From Anaeromonas frigoriresistens (GTDB lineage Bacteria > Bacillota > Clostridia > Tissierellales > SIT17), in NCBI RefSeq assembly GCF_016820655.1, contig NZ_WSFT01000025.1:1-43125 (forward strand): a stretch of DNA of 43,125 nucleotides. The letters run 5' to 3'. This document shows positions 24,330-33,100 of the stretch, one piece after another. Below the pieces are notes generated by a model. It worked only from the letters and a program-made list of their open reading frames with translations, did not search any database and was not told the DNA's origin. A program made the position numbers and the translations under genes. The first letter of the stretch is position 1, and the number at the start of each line of letters is the position of its first letter.

Positions 24330-26771
24330 TTACAACACCCCTCTAAATAAATGTCCTCTTGTATACCCATTTCTTTCATTTAAATTTTCTTTTAATATTT
24401 TGATATCTCCTAAATCTAATTTGTTATTTATATTGTCATAATATTTTTTCTGAACTTCTTCAATCAATTCATCATCAAAAGTAAAATCAAGCCTAATAAT
24501 ATCTATACTATTTATTTTATCTAATTTATCTAATACAAAAATTGGTTGACTATTATATATTGTAGTTAAATTTTTACTTCTATGAAATCTAAACTTCATG
24601 TTTTTTCTATCTACTAGTGCTAAATCACTAGTTCCACACACTTCACAACTATTGCCAGTACAATTAGATACTGGAGTGGAAGGACAATACTTTGTAAACA
24701 TTACAGGTAAATAACCATAAGCATTTACTTCTACTTCCATACCACTCTTTCTATAGATCTCTTTAATTTCATTATTAGTTAATTCTGGGGATAATGTTGC
24801 ACTTTCTACTCCTTTCTCCATTAGAAGTTCTAATCCCTGACTATTATAAATATTAATTCCTATATCACAATGAATCTTTGTTGCAAAGTTATTTTTCACA
24901 AAATTTAGAGATCCTAAATTTGATACCGATATTCCATCTATATTTTTTTCGATTTTCATAATTTTTTCTTTAATCTCTACAAATTCAACATCTTCAATAA
25001 TTCTATCTAAGGAAATATATTTCTCTACCAATATTTTATTAAGCTTCTCTAAAGCTTTATTAAGATCTTTATAAAAATCTAGATATATCCTATCTACTCT
25101 ATCTAAATCTAATCTTTCAAATTGATCATAGGATTTCACTTTTATAGCTAATTTTTTTTGTTTAGTACTATTCTTTTTATTATTAAGCAAAATAGTTTTA
25201 TCTAAACTATCTAAAACTACTCGATTATTCATTACTTCCTTCTTACTATCTAGTGCTCTAATTGCTTCTCTTCTTAATTTATTAAGTTCTCCTAACCTAA
25301 CCATTATTCCTTCATCCATATTTATTTCAATACTATTTAATAAATATAGTGTATTACCTAGTTTAGACATTTGTTCAATAACTTTATCTTTAGTTAGAGA
25401 TATTTTCTCTCCTTTTTCAACATTATTAATTCCTCTTACCTCAATATGGTTCCCCTCATTATCCCAAAGATATAATTTAGGCAAAGTATGAAGTTTTAAT
25501 TCTATAGCCATATTGATTGATATGTTACCTTGAAAACCTCGCTTGATAGGTTCCATAGATTCTTCTAATAATTTAGAGTCTGCTGTTTTATAAACAATTC
25601 CATCATTAATAGGGTTGTTTTTCACTTTCACTATTGCTACATTACCTTTTTTAACCATATCTACTTTGTTTTCATTCTTATTATATAAAACATCTATTTT
25701 AAACCCTATATCTTTGCTATTATCTCTAATTTCTATTCCATCATTGACTCTCAAATCTTCTTCTAGCTTTATATATATAATATCTTTTTTCGTTTTAATA
25801 ACTTTTCCTGCTTTTATTCCTGAATTATTTGATTTGTCTATATTTATTATATCTTTAGACTCTTCCTTCAATATAAAGCCTTTTGTAAATTCTCTATTAA
25901 AAATTTGCTCAATTTCCCTTATATCAATCTTATTAATATCCTTCTCTGTTTTGCCTAATATATAGTCTAACTTTTTTCGATATTTAGATACAATAGTAGC
26001 TACATATTCTGGTCTTTTCATTCTACCTTCTATTTTAAGAGATGTAATCCCTGCATGAATAATTTCATCTAAATTTTCTATTGTATTTAAGTCCTTGGGA
26101 CTGAGCAAATGTTTTTCTTGTGTTCCATTTATAATTTTACTATTCCTTATATTAAGTAATGAATAATTCATTCTACAAGGCTGTGCACATCTACCTCTGT
26201 TTCCACTTCTTCCTCCTATTATGCTACTTAACAAACATTGTCCTGAGTAAGATATACATAAGGCTCCATGTACAAATCCTTCTAATTCTATATTTGTATT
26301 TCTTTTAATTTTCCTAATGTCATCTACCGATACTTCTCTTGATAATACCACTCTTTCAAATCCTAATTCTTCAGCAAACTTTACTCCTTCAGTGTTGTTT
26401 ATTGTCATTTGAGTACTTGCATGAATTTCAAAATCTGGTAATACTCTTTTTATAATCCTTGTTAAACCTAGATCTTGTATTATAAGAGCATCTACATCTA
26501 TGTTATATAAAAATAGTATATAATCCATTACATCTTCTAATTCATTTTCTTTTAAAAGTATATTTAATGTTACGTACACCTTTACACCCATTATATGAGC
26601 AATTTTCACTGCTGATATTAATTCATCATTATCAAAATTTGAAGCATATTGTCTTGCATTAAATGCTTTTCCTCCTAAATACACTGCATCTGCACCATTT
26701 ATTATTGCTAAATATAGTGATTCTTTACTTCCTACTGGAGCCAATAATTCTACATTATCCAAATATATCAT
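24330..26771 (-). CDS. U32-family peptidase/RNA-hydroxylation-like protein (with DUF3656)
   Basis: 813 residues, the long form of the U32 family. The N-terminal domain has ELLAPVGSKESL, then the family signature HGALCISYSGQC (168-179) and RGRCAQPCR. The middle fits DUF3656, and the C-terminal part repeats a U32-like fold with a second cysteine group (CPSTP...CTGN..CEVC). The Cys residues probably bind an Fe-S cluster, as in RlhA-type proteins that hydroxylate 23S rRNA; protease activity of the family is uncertain. The start is ATG at 26769-26771 directly abutting AAAGG, with a TTG three codons in as an alternative at better spacing. First in the unit with mutS2. Confidence 0.88.
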   Translation of the reverse strand: MIYLDNVELLAPVGSKESLYLAIINGADAVYLGGKAFNARQYASNFDNDELISAVKIAHIMGVKVYVTLNILLKENELEDVMDYILFLYNIDVDALIIQDLGLTRIIKRVLPDFEIHASTQMTINNTEGVKFAEELGFERVVLSREVSVDDIRKIKRNTNIELEGFVHGALCISYSGQCLLSSIIGGRSGNRGRCAQPCRMNYSLLNIRNSKIINGTQEKHLLSPKDLNTIENLDEIIHAGITSLKIEGRMKRPEYVATIVSKYRKKLDYILGKTEKDINKIDIREIEQIFNREFTKGFILKEESKDIINIDKSNNSGIKAGKVIKTKKDIIYIKLEEDLRVNDGIEIRDNSKDIGFKIDVLYNKNENKVDMVKKGNVAIVKVKNNPINDGIVYKTADSKLLEESMEPIKRGFQGNISINMAIELKLHTLPKLYLWDNEGNHIEVRGINNVEKGEKISLTKDKVIEQMSKLGNTLYLLNSIEINMDEGIMVRLGELNKLRREAIRALDSKKEVMNNRVVLDSLDKTILLNNKKNSTKQKKLAIKVKSYDQFERLDLDRVDRIYLDFYKDLNKALEKLNKILVEKYISLDRIIEDVEFVEIKEKIMKIEKNIDGISVSNLGSLNFVKNNFATKIHCDIGINIYNSQGLELLMEKGVESATLSPELTNNEIKEIYRKSGMEVEVNAYGYLPVMFTKYCPSTPVSNCTGNSCEVCGTSDLALVDRKNMKFRFHRSKNLTTIYNSQPIFVLDKLDKINSIDIIRLDFTFDDELIEEVQKKYYDNINNKLDLGDIKILKENLNERNGYTRGHLFRGVL

Positions 26772-26812
26772 CCTTTAAAATAATTTATATATAAAAAATG
26801 AAAGAGTAATTT

Positions 26813-27439
26813 CTACTCCCCATTGCGCAACTTTCTTACTTCTATGCAAAGATTATTTAAAGTAGTATTTAACCTATCTATTTCTGATCTAATCTCATAG
26901 AATTTTTTGTCTATATATTGTGGTCTGTCATCCTCTTTAAATACACCTAGATCTTTTCTTTTAATGGGTTCTTCTTCTTCTTTTAAAATCACACTAAATT
27001 TCCCACAGGCTTCAATTATAGCTTTCTTCACTTCTTTTTCATTATCTACTCCTAATTTTCTTAATTCTTGTCTTAAATCATATAGATTAAATTTTTCTTT
27101 TCTCATATTTTCTTTTAATATCTTACCATCACGAATTAAATATCTAGGCTTCCCTTCAATTAACTTTCCAAATTTTCTACTTTTATAGGAAAAAATAGCT
27201 AAAACAATCTCAAGCAATGCTATTGTTACTAAAACTAAAATTCCATCATGAAAAGGGATTTTTCTTTCCAAGGCTACAGCACTCATAATATGTCCTATAC
27301 CTGTCATTAAAACAAAATCAAATGCTCCTAATTCGCCTATTGATCTTTTTCCCATTAACCTTACTGTTATTAATGCTAAAAAGTAGACACCAACTGCTCG
27401 TGCTAAATAAATAGGATCTTGTGTTAAATGATTATGCAT
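26813..27439 (-). CDS. DUF421 family membrane protein (YetF-like)
   Basis: 208 residues. The first 85 contain three membrane helices with the typical RLMGKRSIGELGAFDFVLMTGIGHIMS segment. The cytoplasmic domain has the conserved PRYLIRDGKILKENMRKEKFNLYDLRQELR, and a helical tail follows. The YetF/DUF421 family in Bacillus includes proteins that help spore germinant or envelope processes, but the biochemical role is not settled. ATG start behind GGAGG. It lies between zapA and the U32 gene. Confidence 0.88.
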   Translation of the reverse strand: MHNHLTQDPIYLARAVGVYFLALITVRLMGKRSIGELGAFDFVLMTGIGHIMSAVALERKIPFHDGILVLVTIALLEIVLAIFSYKSRKFGKLIEGKPRYLIRDGKILKENMRKEKFNLYDLRQELRKLGVDNEKEVKKAIIEACGKFSVILKEEEEPIKRKDLGVFKEDDRPQYIDKKFYEIRSEIDRLNTTLNNLCIEVRKLRNGE

Positions 27440-27506
27440 ATTTATTCCTCCAGTTAATCAATATTACTATATATTTTAAACTAGAGGAGTCTTTTTATTC
27501 TATAAT

Positions 27507-28046
27507 CTATTTATCATACTCTTTTTTTATTTCTTCTAATTCTTTTTTTAACTGAACTAACTCCACTTGATTTTCAAATAATTTATTTTGTAAGCCATTT
27601 ATCATCTTTTGGCTATCTTCTAATTCTGATTCCTTTAATTCTAAAGAATTCTCGTAATCTTTAATTAGATTAGAGGTCTTATCCTTTTCATTTCTAACGT
27701 CGTATAGCTTTTCCCTATATTCATTTCTTTCTTCTTTTACTTTGTTATAATTTGCTTTAATATTCACTATTTCTTTTTTTAGTTCTTCTAATTCTTTTAA
27801 TGGTTCTTTTACTTCCTCTTCTAAATCCTCTAATTGTAGTTTAACTCTATAGAATTCATCTGTTATTGTAAATGCAGTTAATATTGCTGCCATAGACTGA
27901 CTAAATTTATTATTATGATTAATTATTTCTTTCATTTTTTTATCTATATAATTAGCAATATGTTGTATATATTCTTCTGATTCTTCTCCTATTACAGTAT
28001 AGTCTTGTCCATTTATTTTAACTATGACTTTTCTTTTATTAGTCAT
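27507..28046 (-). CDS. zapA: Cell division protein ZapA
   Basis: 179 residues. The first 85 match ZapA, the FtsZ-ring-associated protein: KVIVKINGQDYTVIGEESEEYIQHIANYIDKKM and the later MAAILTAFTITDEFYRV. The remaining 90 residues form a long acidic coiled coil, so the protein is about twice the length of the Bacillus subtilis homologue and similar to other clostridial ZapA-like proteins. ATG start behind AAAGGAGAGG. It is downstream of pheT, as in Bacillus, separated by a strong terminator and its own promoter. Confidence 0.88.
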   Translation of the reverse strand: MTNKRKVIVKINGQDYTVIGEESEEYIQHIANYIDKKMKEIINHNNKFSQSMAAILTAFTITDEFYRVKLQLEDLEEEVKEPLKELEELKKEIVNIKANYNKVKEERNEYREKLYDVRNEKDKTSNLIKDYENSLELKESELEDSQKMINGLQNKLFENQVELVQLKKELEEIKKEYDK

Positions 28047-28082
28047 AAAATCCTCTCCTTTAATATGGGCTATTATTTATTT

Positions 28083-28110
28083 TTTATAACTATTGTATGT
28101 AATTTGTTAA
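28083..28110 (-). promoter_or_regulatory. Candidate zapA promoter
   Basis: Minus strand TTAACA at 28110-28105, 16 bases, TATAAA at 28088-28083, about 37 bases before the start codon. The match is fair. Confidence 0.4.
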
Positions 28111-28144
28111 GATGTACTTTATATTATATAACCAATAATAATAA

Positions 28145-28183
28145 ATTTAAAGGGCATGGAGTAAATCTCCATGCCCTTTAAAT
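28145..28183 (-). terminator. Terminator of the pheST unit
   Basis: A perfect 17-base-pair stem, half-site ATTTAAAGGGCATGGAG, with a five-base loop. The minus-strand tail is only TTATTATTATT, while the plus-strand side carries a better T run. Confidence 0.75.
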
Positions 28184-28192
28184 GTTTTTCTT

Positions 28193-30592
28193 TTATTTTC
28201 TTAATTCGGCCTTTAGTTCAGATGTAAGTTTTTCTACTACTTTATCATGGACCTTTGAAACTTCTTCATCAGTTAATGTCTTTTCTAATGATCTATAAAC
28301 AATAGAATATGCAACACTTTTCTTACCATTTTCTATCTGTTCACCTTGGTATATATCAAACAAATTAATTTCTTCTACTAGTTTTCCACCATTATCTTTA
28401 ATTATATCTTCAATTTGTTTTACTAGAATATCTTCATCAACTACTATTGCTATATCCCTAGTCATTGATGGATATTTGGGCAATTCACTATACTTTCTTT
28501 CTAGATTTGTAAGGAATGATATAATATCTAGATCTAATTCAGTGATATACACTCTTTCTTTCATACCATAATTGCCTAATACATCTGGATGTATTTCACC
28601 AATAGTTCCTAATACATGGTTTCCATATAAAATATTAGCACATCTTCCTGGATGGAATGTATCATGATTCTCTTCTACAATATACTCAAATCCTTTTATT
28701 CCTAGTTCTATAAATAACTTATCTAAAATTCCTTTTAGATTGAAAAAGTTTGTTTCTCCATACATCCCAATAGTTAAAGCTTTTATTTCATGAGGAAGAG
28801 TGTTTACTGGTATACTTTTAGGTATAAAAGAATTACCAATTTCATAAGCCCATGCTTTTTCTACTCCATGCTTGTAATTCCTTGATAATACATCAAGCAT
28901 ATTAGGAATCAATGTACTTCGCATGACACTATAATCTTCACCTAAAGGATTCATTATCTCTACATTTCTTCTTTTTAAACTTTCTTCATGTAAATTAATG
29001 CTATCATAAGCTTTAGGACTTATAAAAGAATAGGTTGTGATCTCATTAAGTCCCATTCCAGTTAATGAATACTTAATATAATCTTGTATTTCTCTATTTC
29101 TTGATTTACCGCCTTTAGTTAATGAACCTATCAATGGAGCAGATTGGATATTGTGAAATCCATAAATTCTACCTATTTCTTCTACTAGATCAGTTTCCAT
29201 TTGAATATCATTTCTAAAGGTAGGTACTTTAACTAATATTTTGTCATCTATTTCTTTAGATTCTAATTCTAATCTATTCAATGTATCAATAATATAATCA
29301 ACTGAAAGTTCTACGCCTAATAAGGAATTTACTTTTTTAGGTCTTAATTTAATCTCTCTTATATTAGATTTATTTTCGTAAATGTCTATATTTCCCTTTA
29401 CTACCTCTCCAGCTCCGATTTCTTCGATCAACTGACAAACTCTCAAACAAGCTAATTCTGATATATTAGGATCTAAATCTTTTTCAAATTTAGCCGAAGC
29501 TTCTGTTCTTAGTCCTAATTTTCTAGAGGTAAGTCTCACATTTCTACCATCAAAATTTGCAGACTCAATAAGAATAGATTTAGTATTTTCTGTTACTTCA
29601 CTATCTTCTCCTCCCATAACTCCAGCAATAGCAATAGGACTTTCAGCATCTGCTATAACTAACATATCAGTATCTAATTCCCTTTCTACGCCATCTAACG
29701 TAGTCATTTTTTCGCCTTTTTCTGCATTCCTTACAGTGATTGTATTGTTCACTATCTTATCTAAATCAAAGGCATGAATTGGTTGACCTAATTCTAGCAT
29801 TACATAATTTGTTATATCTACAATATTATTTATAGGTCTTACATTAGATTCTATCAATCTCCTTCTCATCCATAGAGGTGATTTTTCAACATTAATATTT
29901 TTCACCACTTTTGTGTAGTATCTTCTACAAAGTTTTGAATTTAACACCTCTAATTTGTTAATTATATCTGTAATCTCATCAACTTCATTATTTAATTTTA
30001 CATTTGGAACCTTTAATTCTTTTCCTAATGTTGCAGCTGTTTCCCTTGCCATACCAACAATACTTAAACAATCTGGTCTGTTAGGGGTTATTTCAAAATC
30101 TATTACTTCACCCTTAAGTCCTAAAACACTTTTAATATCTTTGCCAAGGGGATATTCTTCATCTAATATATATATACCATCCTTTAATTCTTTAGATATT
30201 AAATCTTCTTTAATTCCAAGCTCTCCAGCTGAGCAAAGCATTCCATTGGAGACCTCGCCTCTTAATTTACCCTTCTTTATTTTCATTCCATTTGGTAGTT
30301 TAGCACCCACTAAGGCCACTGGTACATAATCCTCTTCATTGATATTTTTAGCTCCAGTAACTATTTGGATAGTTTCCTCTCCAATATTTATCTTAGTTAT
30401 AACTAACTTATCAGCATTAGGATGGGGTGTTATTTCTTCTATCTTTCCTACTACTACGTTTTCTACACCTTTATCTATCTTATCAATAGAATCTACATGA
30501 GAACCAGACATAGTTAATTTATCTGCTAATTCTCTAGTCTCTATACCTTCAATATTTACATAATCTTTTAGCCATTTCACTGGTATTAGCAT
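28193..30592 (-). CDS. pheT: Phenylalanyl-tRNA synthetase, beta subunit
   Basis: 799 residues, the standard length. The N-terminal tRNA-binding domain (about 40-150) contains EITPHPNADKLVITKINIG. The B3/B4 editing region follows with TPNRPDCLSIVGMARE and DITNYVMLELGQPIHAFD, then B5 and the catalytic-like core with TDLVEEIGRIYGFHNI. The C-terminal FDX-ACB anticodon domain starts near YSELPKYPSMTRDIAIVV. It pairs with PheS to charge tRNA-Phe. ATG start behind TAGGAGG, 18 bases after pheS. Expression should depend on the Phe T-box upstream. Confidence 0.97.
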   Translation of the reverse strand: MLIPVKWLKDYVNIEGIETRELADKLTMSGSHVDSIDKIDKGVENVVVGKIEEITPHPNADKLVITKINIGEETIQIVTGAKNINEEDYVPVALVGAKLPNGMKIKKGKLRGEVSNGMLCSAGELGIKEDLISKELKDGIYILDEEYPLGKDIKSVLGLKGEVIDFEITPNRPDCLSIVGMARETAATLGKELKVPNVKLNNEVDEITDIINKLEVLNSKLCRRYYTKVVKNINVEKSPLWMRRRLIESNVRPINNIVDITNYVMLELGQPIHAFDLDKIVNNTITVRNAEKGEKMTTLDGVERELDTDMLVIADAESPIAIAGVMGGEDSEVTENTKSILIESANFDGRNVRLTSRKLGLRTEASAKFEKDLDPNISELACLRVCQLIEEIGAGEVVKGNIDIYENKSNIREIKLRPKKVNSLLGVELSVDYIIDTLNRLELESKEIDDKILVKVPTFRNDIQMETDLVEEIGRIYGFHNIQSAPLIGSLTKGGKSRNREIQDYIKYSLTGMGLNEITTYSFISPKAYDSINLHEESLKRRNVEIMNPLGEDYSVMRSTLIPNMLDVLSRNYKHGVEKAWAYEIGNSFIPKSIPVNTLPHEIKALTIGMYGETNFFNLKGILDKLFIELGIKGFEYIVEENHDTFHPGRCANILYGNHVLGTIGEIHPDVLGNYGMKERVYITELDLDIISFLTNLERKYSELPKYPSMTRDIAIVVDEDILVKQIEDIIKDNGGKLVEEINLFDIYQGEQIENGKKSVAYSIVYRSLEKTLTDEEVSKVHDKVVEKLTSELKAELRK

Positions 30593-30610
30593 ATTTAATC
30601 CTCCTATCTA

Positions 30611-31633
30611 TTAAAATTGATTTAAAAACCTCATATCATTCTCGAATAATAATCGGATGTTATTTATTCCGTATTTAACCATCGCTATTCTATCTACACC
30701 TAATCCAAAAGCAAATCCACTGTATTCATCTGGATCTAACCCACAATTCTTTAACACTTCTGGATGTACCATGCCACAGCCTAGCAACTCCATACTCCAT
30801 CCTGTACCATGACAATCTGGGCATCCTTCTCCTTTACAGCTTAAACATGAAACATCTACCTCTGCACTAGGCTCAGTAAAAGGAAAATAATGAGGTCTAA
30901 ACCTTGTTTTCATTTCTTCTCCAAACAATTCCTTTATAAACATATCAATCGTATGCTTTAAATTAGCCATAGTAATATTTTTATCTATAACAAGACCTTC
31001 TAATTGATGGAACATAGGTGAATGGGTATCATCTACATCATCAAACCTAAAGGTTCTTCCAGCAGACACTATTTTAAAAGGAGGATTTTTTTCCTTCATA
31101 GTTCTAATCTGGACTGGTGATGTATGAGTTCTTAATAGTATATCTTCAGTTATATAAAATGTATCAGATTTATCTCTTGAGGGATGATTATCTGGAGAAT
31201 TTAGTGCATCAAAGTTATTATATACAGTTTCCACCTCTGGTCCCTCTACAATTTCAAATCCCATTTTTAAAAATACATCTTCTAGTTCTTCTAATACTTT
31301 CATAAGAGGATGTCTATGACCAAAATTAACCTTATTTCCAGGTAAAGTTACATCTATCTTTTCTTCCTTTAATTTCTTGTTTTTGGCTTTATTGTTCAAC
31401 TCAGTTTTCATAGTCTCTATTCTAGTTTCTAATTCTTCTCTAACTTCATTTACTAGTTTTCCAACTATTGGCCTCTCTTCCTTTGATAATCCTCCCATTC
31501 CTCTTAATATTTTAGTTAGCTCTCCTTTTTTCCCTAAATATTTAACTCTATATTCTTCCAAGGAGGATAAATTACTAATATTTTTTAATTCAGCTATTGC
31601 AGCATTTCTTAAATCTTGAATTTTTTCTTTCAT
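30611..31633 (-). CDS. pheS: Phenylalanyl-tRNA synthetase, alpha subunit
   Basis: 340 residues. The N-terminal coiled coil (1-90) precedes the class II catalytic domain: motif 1 near HPLMKVLEELEDVF, motif 2 FRFDDVDDTHSPMFHQ, and motif 3 FGLGVDRIAM. A CLSCKGEGCPDCHGTGW zinc-ribbon-like insertion sits before motif 3, as in other PheS. It is the catalytic subunit of the (alpha-beta)2 enzyme. ATG start behind AAAGGAG. It lies 17 bases downstream of a 62-residue membrane-protein gene, which itself follows the T-box leader. Confidence 0.97.
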   Translation of the reverse strand: MKEKIQDLRNAAIAELKNISNLSSLEEYRVKYLGKKGELTKILRGMGGLSKEERPIVGKLVNEVREELETRIETMKTELNNKAKNKKLKEEKIDVTLPGNKVNFGHRHPLMKVLEELEDVFLKMGFEIVEGPEVETVYNNFDALNSPDNHPSRDKSDTFYITEDILLRTHTSPVQIRTMKEKNPPFKIVSAGRTFRFDDVDDTHSPMFHQLEGLVIDKNITMANLKHTIDMFIKELFGEEMKTRFRPHYFPFTEPSAEVDVSCLSCKGEGCPDCHGTGWSMELLGCGMVHPEVLKNCGLDPDEYSGFAFGLGVDRIAMVKYGINNIRLLFENDMRFLNQF

Positions 31634-31650
31634 TTTGATTTCTCCTTTCT

Positions 31651-31839
31651 TTAAAATAATTTTGCAATCAAAAGTACTAATAGATAAAGCAAACTAACAG
31701 TTAAAGCTCTTTTTAATATTTTTTTAAAGTCTGTACTGAATTCAGGTCTCTTGGTTATTCTTAAAGCTATTAAGTTAAAAACATAGCTTAATAAAAAATA
31801 TGCTATAAAAAAAATAAGAAAATTATATATAATAACCAT
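31651..31839 (-). CDS. Small two-helix membrane protein in the pheST unit
   Basis: 62 residues. Two membrane segments at about 3-27 and 44-61 are joined by a basic loop (LRITKRPEFSTDFKKILKR), so both ends probably lie on the same side of the membrane. The start ATG is supported by GGGAGGG five bases upstream, and codon usage fits. It lies inside the T-box transcription unit, between the leader terminator and pheS, and should be induced when charged tRNA-Phe is low. I do not recognise a named family. Confidence 0.72.
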   Translation of the reverse strand: MVIIYNFLIFFIAYFLLSYVFNLIALRITKRPEFSTDFKKILKRALTVSLLYLLVLLIAKLF

Positions 31840-31872
31840 ATCATCCCTCCCAACTTATAGATATTGGACAAT

Positions 31873-32100
31873 AAAAAAACCTTCATCTCAAAGAGACGAA
31901 GGATATTCGCGGTACCACTCTTATAACTATTACAATACTTTAATAGCCACTCAATTTAGTTAACGGCAATGCCGGCATAGACCTACTGAATTCAGTCTAG
32001 CAGTTCAGAAGTGAACTTCAATATTATCAAACATAAGGATACTTCCAGCCTTGATATCCTCTCTCTACATGTATCCAATATCTACTCTCTTCATCAATAC
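31873..32100 (-). ncRNA. T-box riboswitch, Phe-specific (specifier TTC)
   Basis: The leader has Stem I with GAGAGAGGATATCAAGGCTGG and specifier TTC (32015-32013), preceded by GAAG. The T-box core is GAGTGGTACCGCG (31920-31908). The terminator hairpin CCTTCGTCTC/GAGATGAAGG is followed by seven T (31902-31873). TTC encodes Phe, matching pheST downstream. Its 5' end directly abuts the stop of a 29-codon yqzL-like gene, and no separate promoter is evident for the leader alone. Confidence 0.92.
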
Positions 32101-32112
32101 TTTTCTATATTA

Positions 32113-32202
32113 TTAATTTATTAACAAATTCTTATACATTAGATATGCATTTATGGAACCAGTAAGTTCAAAAACATGCCAATAGAATTGAGCATTTACC
32201 AT
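32113..32202 (-). CDS. yqzL: YqzL-family small protein (29 residues)
   Basis: A 29-codon gene starting at ATG 32202-32200, behind AAAGGGGTGTAAGGA, and ending at TAA (32115-32113). The peptide reads MVNAQFYWHVFELTGSINAY, then LMYKNLLIN. The W-x-x-F-x-x-T-G-x-x-x-x-Y-L pattern is that of the YqzL family, short proteins of unknown role that in Bacillus lie next to era and recO. It has a good promoter 30 bases upstream and lies just before the Phe T-box, probably on the same transcript. It is shorter than the usual 40-47 residues, lacking the C-terminal tail. Confidence 0.72.
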   Translation of the reverse strand: MVNAQFYWHVFELTGSINAYLMYKNLLIN

Positions 32203-32233
32203 TCCTTACACCCCTTTAATGCTATTTATTTAG

Positions 32234-32262
32234 ATTATAGCATTACATATTTGAAAATACAA
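32234..32262 (-). promoter_or_regulatory. Promoter of yqzL and probably of the Phe T-box-pheST unit
   Basis: Minus strand TTGTAT at 32262-32257, a 17-base spacer, TATAAT at 32239-32234. It lies between the rRNA methyltransferase stop and the yqzL start. A weak AATGCTA/TAGCATT inverted repeat overlaps the -10 downstream, but is not followed by a T run. Confidence 0.6.
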
Positions 32263-32290
32263 GGTGTATGTACGTCCATAAATGAATTTT

Positions 32291-33088
32291 CTAAATATTT
32301 TTTCTCTGTCTAAGTACTTCATACATAATTATTGAAGATGCCATGGCAACATTTAATGACTCTGAATTACCCTTCATAGGTATGATGATATTTTCATCAC
32401 TAATATTAAATAGTTCTTCTGAAATACCATTCCCTTCATTTCCAATAATAATCAATATATTAGTAGTTAAATCTGAATCATAACAATATTTAGCTTCTTC
32501 TAAAGAAGTGGCTAATACTTTTATACCTGATTCTTTTAGCTTTGATATAGTTTCTATAGAATTATCTATTTCAACTATAGGTAGATGAAATAATGAACCC
32601 ATGGTTGATCTTACTACTTTAGGATTATATATATCTACCGAACCTTTACTAATAATAATACCACTAGCTCCTAAACTATCGGCACTTCTTATTATGGTTC
32701 CCATATTACCTGGATCTTGAAGTCTATCTAGAAATATTATAAAAGGATTCTCATCAATAATATCTTTTAAAGTATATTTTCTAATATTAATAACTGCCAT
32801 AATACCCTGGGGACTATCTGTATCAGATATCTCTTTGAATAAATTATGTTCAATTTTATAATGGCTAAATTGATTTCTAAATTTATCAAATAATTCTTCT
32901 CCACCCTCTAATTGAAAGATCTTATCTGAATATAGAATATATTCTATTGGTTGGTTAGATTTTATAGCATCCTCTACAAGTCTTAAACCTTCTATAAAAT
33001 AAAGTCCTTTTTTATTTCTATCTCTTTTTTTATTTAAGCTTTTTATCTCTTTGATAAATTTATTCGAAGAACTAGTTATTAACTCCAT
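32291..33088 (-). CDS. TrmH/SpoU-family rRNA 2'-O-methyltransferase
   Basis: 265 residues. The N-terminal substrate-binding domain (ITSSSNKFIKEIKSLNKKRDRNKKGLYFIEG) is followed by the knotted SPOUT methyltransferase domain, with motif 1 FLDRLQDPGNMGTIIRSADSLGASG, motif 2 IIIGNEGNGIS and motif 3 IPMKGNSESLNVAMASSIIMYE. It probably 2'-O-methylates a 23S rRNA base. The gene next to pheS in Bacillus (ysgA) belongs to this family, so synteny agrees. ATG start near GGGTGGG, 12 bases after ktrA. Confidence 0.92.
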   Translation of the reverse strand: MELITSSSNKFIKEIKSLNKKRDRNKKGLYFIEGLRLVEDAIKSNQPIEYILYSDKIFQLEGGEELFDKFRNQFSHYKIEHNLFKEISDTDSPQGIMAVINIRKYTLKDIIDENPFIIFLDRLQDPGNMGTIIRSADSLGASGIIISKGSVDIYNPKVVRSTMGSLFHLPIVEIDNSIETISKLKESGIKVLATSLEEAKYCYDSDLTTNILIIIGNEGNGISEELFNISDENIIIPMKGNSESLNVAMASSIIMYEVLRQRKNI

Positions 33089-33100
33089 TTATGACCCACC

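Noticed and set aside
32218..32246. Inverted repeat AATGCTA/TAGCATT as a terminator for the rRNA methyltransferase gene
   Set aside because: The stem is short, the loop long, no T run follows on the minus strand, and it overlaps a good -10 element; a promoter explains the site better.
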